A stretch of 64,000 nucleotides of DNA, from NCBI GenBank assembly GCA_022828595.1, contig JAKGHH010000001.1, positions 143,611,017 to 143,675,016 of the forward strand, read 5' to 3'. The DNA is from Nelumbo lutea (taxonomy: Eukaryota > Streptophyta > Magnoliopsida > Proteales > Nelumbonaceae). The notes beneath the pieces are model-generated. The model was not told the DNA's origin. It ran no database searches and saw only the letters and a program-made list of their open reading frames with translations. Shown in pieces: positions 61,901 through 64,000 of this stretch; position 1 is the stretch's first letter, and the number at the start of each line of letters is the position of its first letter. Made by a program: the position numbers and the translations under genes.

Positions 61901-63310
61901 TATACGGGTAAATGAGGTTTGAGTCTTGTGATCCACCACATTTTTTCATTAAAATATATGCTTATATTAAGTCAACATTTTTTTGAGAGAAAAGTACACA
62001 AATAATGTTGAATGGTAGGTTACATATCTAGTCCTCTCATGGCTATTTTGTAACTACAATAAAGCAATAGCCTGGGTGGGTAAGTGGGTTGTTGAAAATT
62101 GTTTGGGTTGCTAAAACTCAGATGGTTTTCAATGGTTCTATTGAGTTGAGGGTGAGTCATCTGGTTTTAAAAATGTTTGAATATTGGGTTTATAAAACTG
62201 GAAAGGTCATTGGTTTCTTTTTCGAAGGGTCCAACTATCGAGTCCGTTCTAAGTCTGATAACATTGAATACAAGGATACTCCTCTAAATGGTTCCAGCCT
62301 TGAAAACCATTGTGGATTTAAGGCAAATAATGCGAAGAAAAATGTGGACTTACATTAATTTGAAGAGTCCTAACATCAAGATATGTGATGACTTTGAGAA
62401 CATATCACGAATCTCAAACTTAGATTTGCCGAGTTATTGTGGTATTTTGATGAATTCCTAATAATAAAATAAATTCTAAGATAAGTAGACGAATTACTAG
62501 AAAAACAAATCTAAAAGCCAAAGAATCGAAAAAAGGGAAGTCAATATTTCCATTTATCAAAAAAGAGTGAAACTCCAATAACCAAATTAAGATTCTTGTC
62601 TAGGCTTGTACATTGGTTTTTTTTTTTACCTAATTTTCTGAAATCATGCACTTCACTGTTATTTTTACTCAACTTGGATATGCAGGCAAAAGCTTTCTAA
62701 TGTCTAATAATTATGAAGCTTGTTCATGTTTGGACATAGAAAACTAATGCCAAAAAATTCATTTTGATTTAACAAATCATCTTTCCTCATCTTTTTTCTT
62801 CATACCTCTTGCATTAGTAATTAGTCCTTGATTTTCTCCTGAGGATTGTTTCAGTTTATGTACCATATATTGATAAACCATTTGGTTGGTACTTGTGCAC
62901 AAAGAATGCACTTGTTGCTGTTTTAATGTTGATGATAATGGATTGCATTACCTTATGTGTTGACCTTTGTAGGTTATGCAGCTGCTCCATCTATGCCATC
63001 AGTATTTGGCCCATCTGGTACACCTTTGCCTATGCAAGTTAATGGATTGCCAAGGCCTCCGACAATTAATTCTCCAACAACTGTTCCTGGGGGCACAGCA
63101 GCTCCAACTTCTAATGGTGCACCTTCTATGGTTACACCAGTGATGTATCAAGCAAACCCAACCACTGCAACAAGTGGAGGTTTTGATAGCTTTAATACCA
63201 CTGCTGCTTCAGGTCTACAAAGGCCAAGTCCAAGTGGAAACACTGCTCCTTCCTCTACTGCTTCACAAGATGGTTTTACTTACGCTCAAAATGCTGAGGC
63301 CAGTAATTAG
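52910..63310 (+). CDS. U1C: U1 small nuclear ribonucleoprotein C (U1-C), 237 aa, five coding exons
   Basis: Exons are 52910-52917, 53035-53077, 56833-56874, 56942-57224 and 62973-63310. The phases join exactly. U1-C stabilises U1 snRNP on the 5' splice site in the nucleus. Residues 4-30 form its single C2H2 finger, with ligands C6, C9, H24 and H30 (YYCDYCDTYLTHDSPSV, then QHSAGYKHK). The next segment, YYQQFEEQQTQSLIDQRIKEHLGQ, is the conserved U1-C helix. The rest is Pro/Ala/Thr-rich as in plant homologues. The first coding exon has only eight bases (ATGCCTAG) and its intron starts GC. It is chosen because it restores the expected MPRYYC start in phase 117 bp upstream of exon 2; no GT alternative was seen. 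Introns 2 (3755 bp) and 4 (5748 bp) hold LINEs. The start exon is likely rather than certain. Confidence 0.93.
53399..55500 (-). mobile_element. LINE fragment(s) in U1-C intron 2
   Basis: A T run at 53400 marks a minus-strand poly-A tail. Minus-strand translation gives RNase H (PLNFDGSSEGN, IGGVFRNEEGK at about 54110-54250). Higher up it gives a CWTAWEERNQRIF segment (54390-54470) and a zf-RVT region, then repeated WKHAWLD/WKYAWLD pieces (55050-55480). It is inactive. The upper part contains the tandem duplication listed separately. Confidence 0.85.
55046..55481. repeat. Tandem duplication, two units of 216 and 220 bp
   Basis: Unit 1 (55046-55261) and unit 2 (55262-55481) are nearly identical. 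Both start ATCCTTACGATTG and end AAGCCCATGA. Differences seen are a 4-bp indel (AGAGGGAAA versus AAAGAGCGGGAAA) and a few substitutions. It lies inside the LINE remnant of U1-C intron 2. Confidence 0.93.
55805..55925. repeat. Truncated relative of the MITE at 44221
   Basis: CAAGGTTCAAAGAAC, a T run, CAAATCTGGTTC, GGGGCCGGTTTAAGGCC and CCTGTAGGG match the left part of the MITE at 44221-44461 in order. Confidence 0.55.
56220..56400 (-). mobile_element. Short LINE reverse transcriptase-end fragment in U1-C intron 2
   Basis: The minus-strand translation reads NVLWEPSEEKDHRVRWEVV followed by SKKFGGLGLGNIQERN. This is the conserved segment just after the reverse transcriptase domain in plant L1 elements. 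Confidence 0.75.
57866..58325 (-). mobile_element. LINE 3' fragment in U1-C intron 4
   Basis: A T run at 57880-57890 (minus-strand poly-A) is followed on the minus strand by RGRLAWNMIPAVVFWCIWQE, a zf-RVT downstream motif. It ends near 58325. A (CA)n run lies just beyond, at about 58420-58442. Confidence 0.7.
59291..59337 (+). repeat. (CCCT)n(CT)n microsatellite
   Basis: About six CCCT units run into about ten CT units, in U1-C intron 4. Confidence 0.9.
59462..60240 (-). mobile_element. LINE 3' fragment in U1-C intron 4, head to head with the next
   Basis: A T run at 59462-59475 marks the tail. Minus-strand translation gives RNase H (KLKFDGSSLGNPGQ, VGSVFRNEEGKVLALYSG at about 59860-59970). 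It ends abruptly at about 60240, where a plus-strand LINE starts. Confidence 0.85.
60245..61712 (+). mobile_element. 5'-truncated LINE in U1-C intron 4, plus strand
   Basis: In order: a LIKFWE/DQFPSLYALSD segment (60290-60380), zf-RVT (NEVWSKPIPPRVDSFCW and CVLCKANGETTYHLMVTCP at 60630-60820), RNase H (MKLNFDGC, SGIGGVFRNEAG, VIEGDSKVV and SANSMADGLAKQG at 61195-61570), and a TTATTGATAAG plus A tail at 61700-61720. RNase H is separated from the zinc-finger part by stops near 61110-61170. Confidence 0.92.
61725..62970. other. End part of U1-C intron 4
   Basis: No recognised coding remnant. The frame at 62089-62358 shows no family match. The acceptor is TTTGTAG at 62966-62972. Confidence 0.5.
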
Positions 63311-64000
63311 TATGGTCAATGGATATATCTTTTAAATCCCCATCCCCCTCCATCTACTACCTCCACTTTTTAGGTAGATGTTCATGTTTTTCAATGTTTT
63401 GGTTGTACATTTAGAGGGATTGGAAAACAAGTGTTACATTACTTCGAGAAATAATATAAAAAACACAAGATTTCTCATAACCCTCTCTTGGTAAAACTTC
63501 ATTCTTCTCTTGTAAGTTTGGTTGGAATTGCATTACTTTAAGCTAAAACAAAGTGAAACATGAAGGATACATCATTGATATTTGTCCTTTTTGATCAATA
63601 ATAATGAGAGGGTTTTGTTAAACATCAAGAAGCAAGAGGAAGTCAGGTATTCCCAAAGGGGATCCTGCTACATGTCTCAGAGAGACGACTAGAAAACAAA
63701 TCCAGAAGTGAATGCAACTAACTCATTGATGAAGATCCCAGTGCAATAAAGATCTTTCGACCCTCCCTTGGCAAGGTTGTTAAGGGATAAGGTGACTTGG
63801 TGATCCCTCTGATAATATGTTCATCCAAACATCAAAATTTTCACATCTAAAAGAGTGTTAAACCTGCGAGGTCCAATAAAGCCTTCCCATGTCTAATCCA
63901 TAGATGAAGTGAATGCTATTAACTCATTGAGAAGAAAAGAGGAGAAGAGAGTGAGAAGGGAAAATTCCTCTTTTACAAGAGAAGAAGAGATTCAAGCTTC
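63311..64000. other. U1-C 3' UTR and downstream DNA
   Basis: AATAAT-type signals lie at about 63449 and 63596. A partial direct repeat of AAGTGAATGC...TAACTCATTGA occurs at about 63705 and 63907. No further gene was recognised. Confidence 0.45.

Noticed and set aside
62089..62358. 89-codon frame in U1-C intron 4
   Set aside because: No family match and no sign of being an exon. The phases of the real exons join without it.

Overview
The window is nuclear DNA of a flowering plant. It has three intron-containing plant genes (a Tag-type DNA-3-methyladenine glycosylase, a group I WRKY factor and the U1 snRNP protein U1-C), long TE-filled introns, and many plant-type transposons (LINE, hAT, MULE, LTR). 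The species cannot be fixed from sequence alone. The AT-rich intergenic DNA and multi-kilobase introns loaded with LINEs would fit a medium or large genome, for example an early-diverging eudicot or a magnoliid; that is only a guess. No CRISPR, rRNA or convincing tRNA genes were seen.

Layout. 1-3499 is most of a non-autonomous LTR retrotransposon (end of the left LTR, primer-binding site, broken gag, a large minisatellite in place of pol, polypurine tract and a complete right LTR). 3500-11250 is intergenic, with a nested hAT element (6697-7566) and a small hAT (9403-9790). 11254-16379 holds the glycosylase gene, plus strand, five coding exons. 17311-18987 is a Mutator-like element with long terminal inverted repeats and a perfect 9-bp target duplication; it carries a broken phytocyanin gene (Pack-MULE). 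20539-32738 is a WRKY32-like gene, minus strand, four exons, with an 8.8-kb first intron full of LINE fragments. Immediately upstream of it, 33312-34955 is a second candidate Pack-MULE, carrying a scrambled ALOG/LSH gene.

34965-49900 is gene-free and very AT-rich. It holds small hAT elements with 8-bp target duplications, MITEs, and two related 1.7-kb repeats about 10 kb apart. 49900-63310 is the U1-C gene, plus strand: an inferred leader exon near 50 kb, then five coding exons from 52910. Its introns of 3.8 and 5.7 kb are occupied by LINE fragments in both orientations, one with a recent tandem duplication.

The three intact genes have unrelated housekeeping or regulatory roles (base-excision repair, transcription control, pre-mRNA splicing), and nothing suggests they act together. 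The most notable content is two separate gene-capturing transposons, two GC-AG introns in essential-type genes, and a retroelement whose coding space is replaced by about thirty repeat units.
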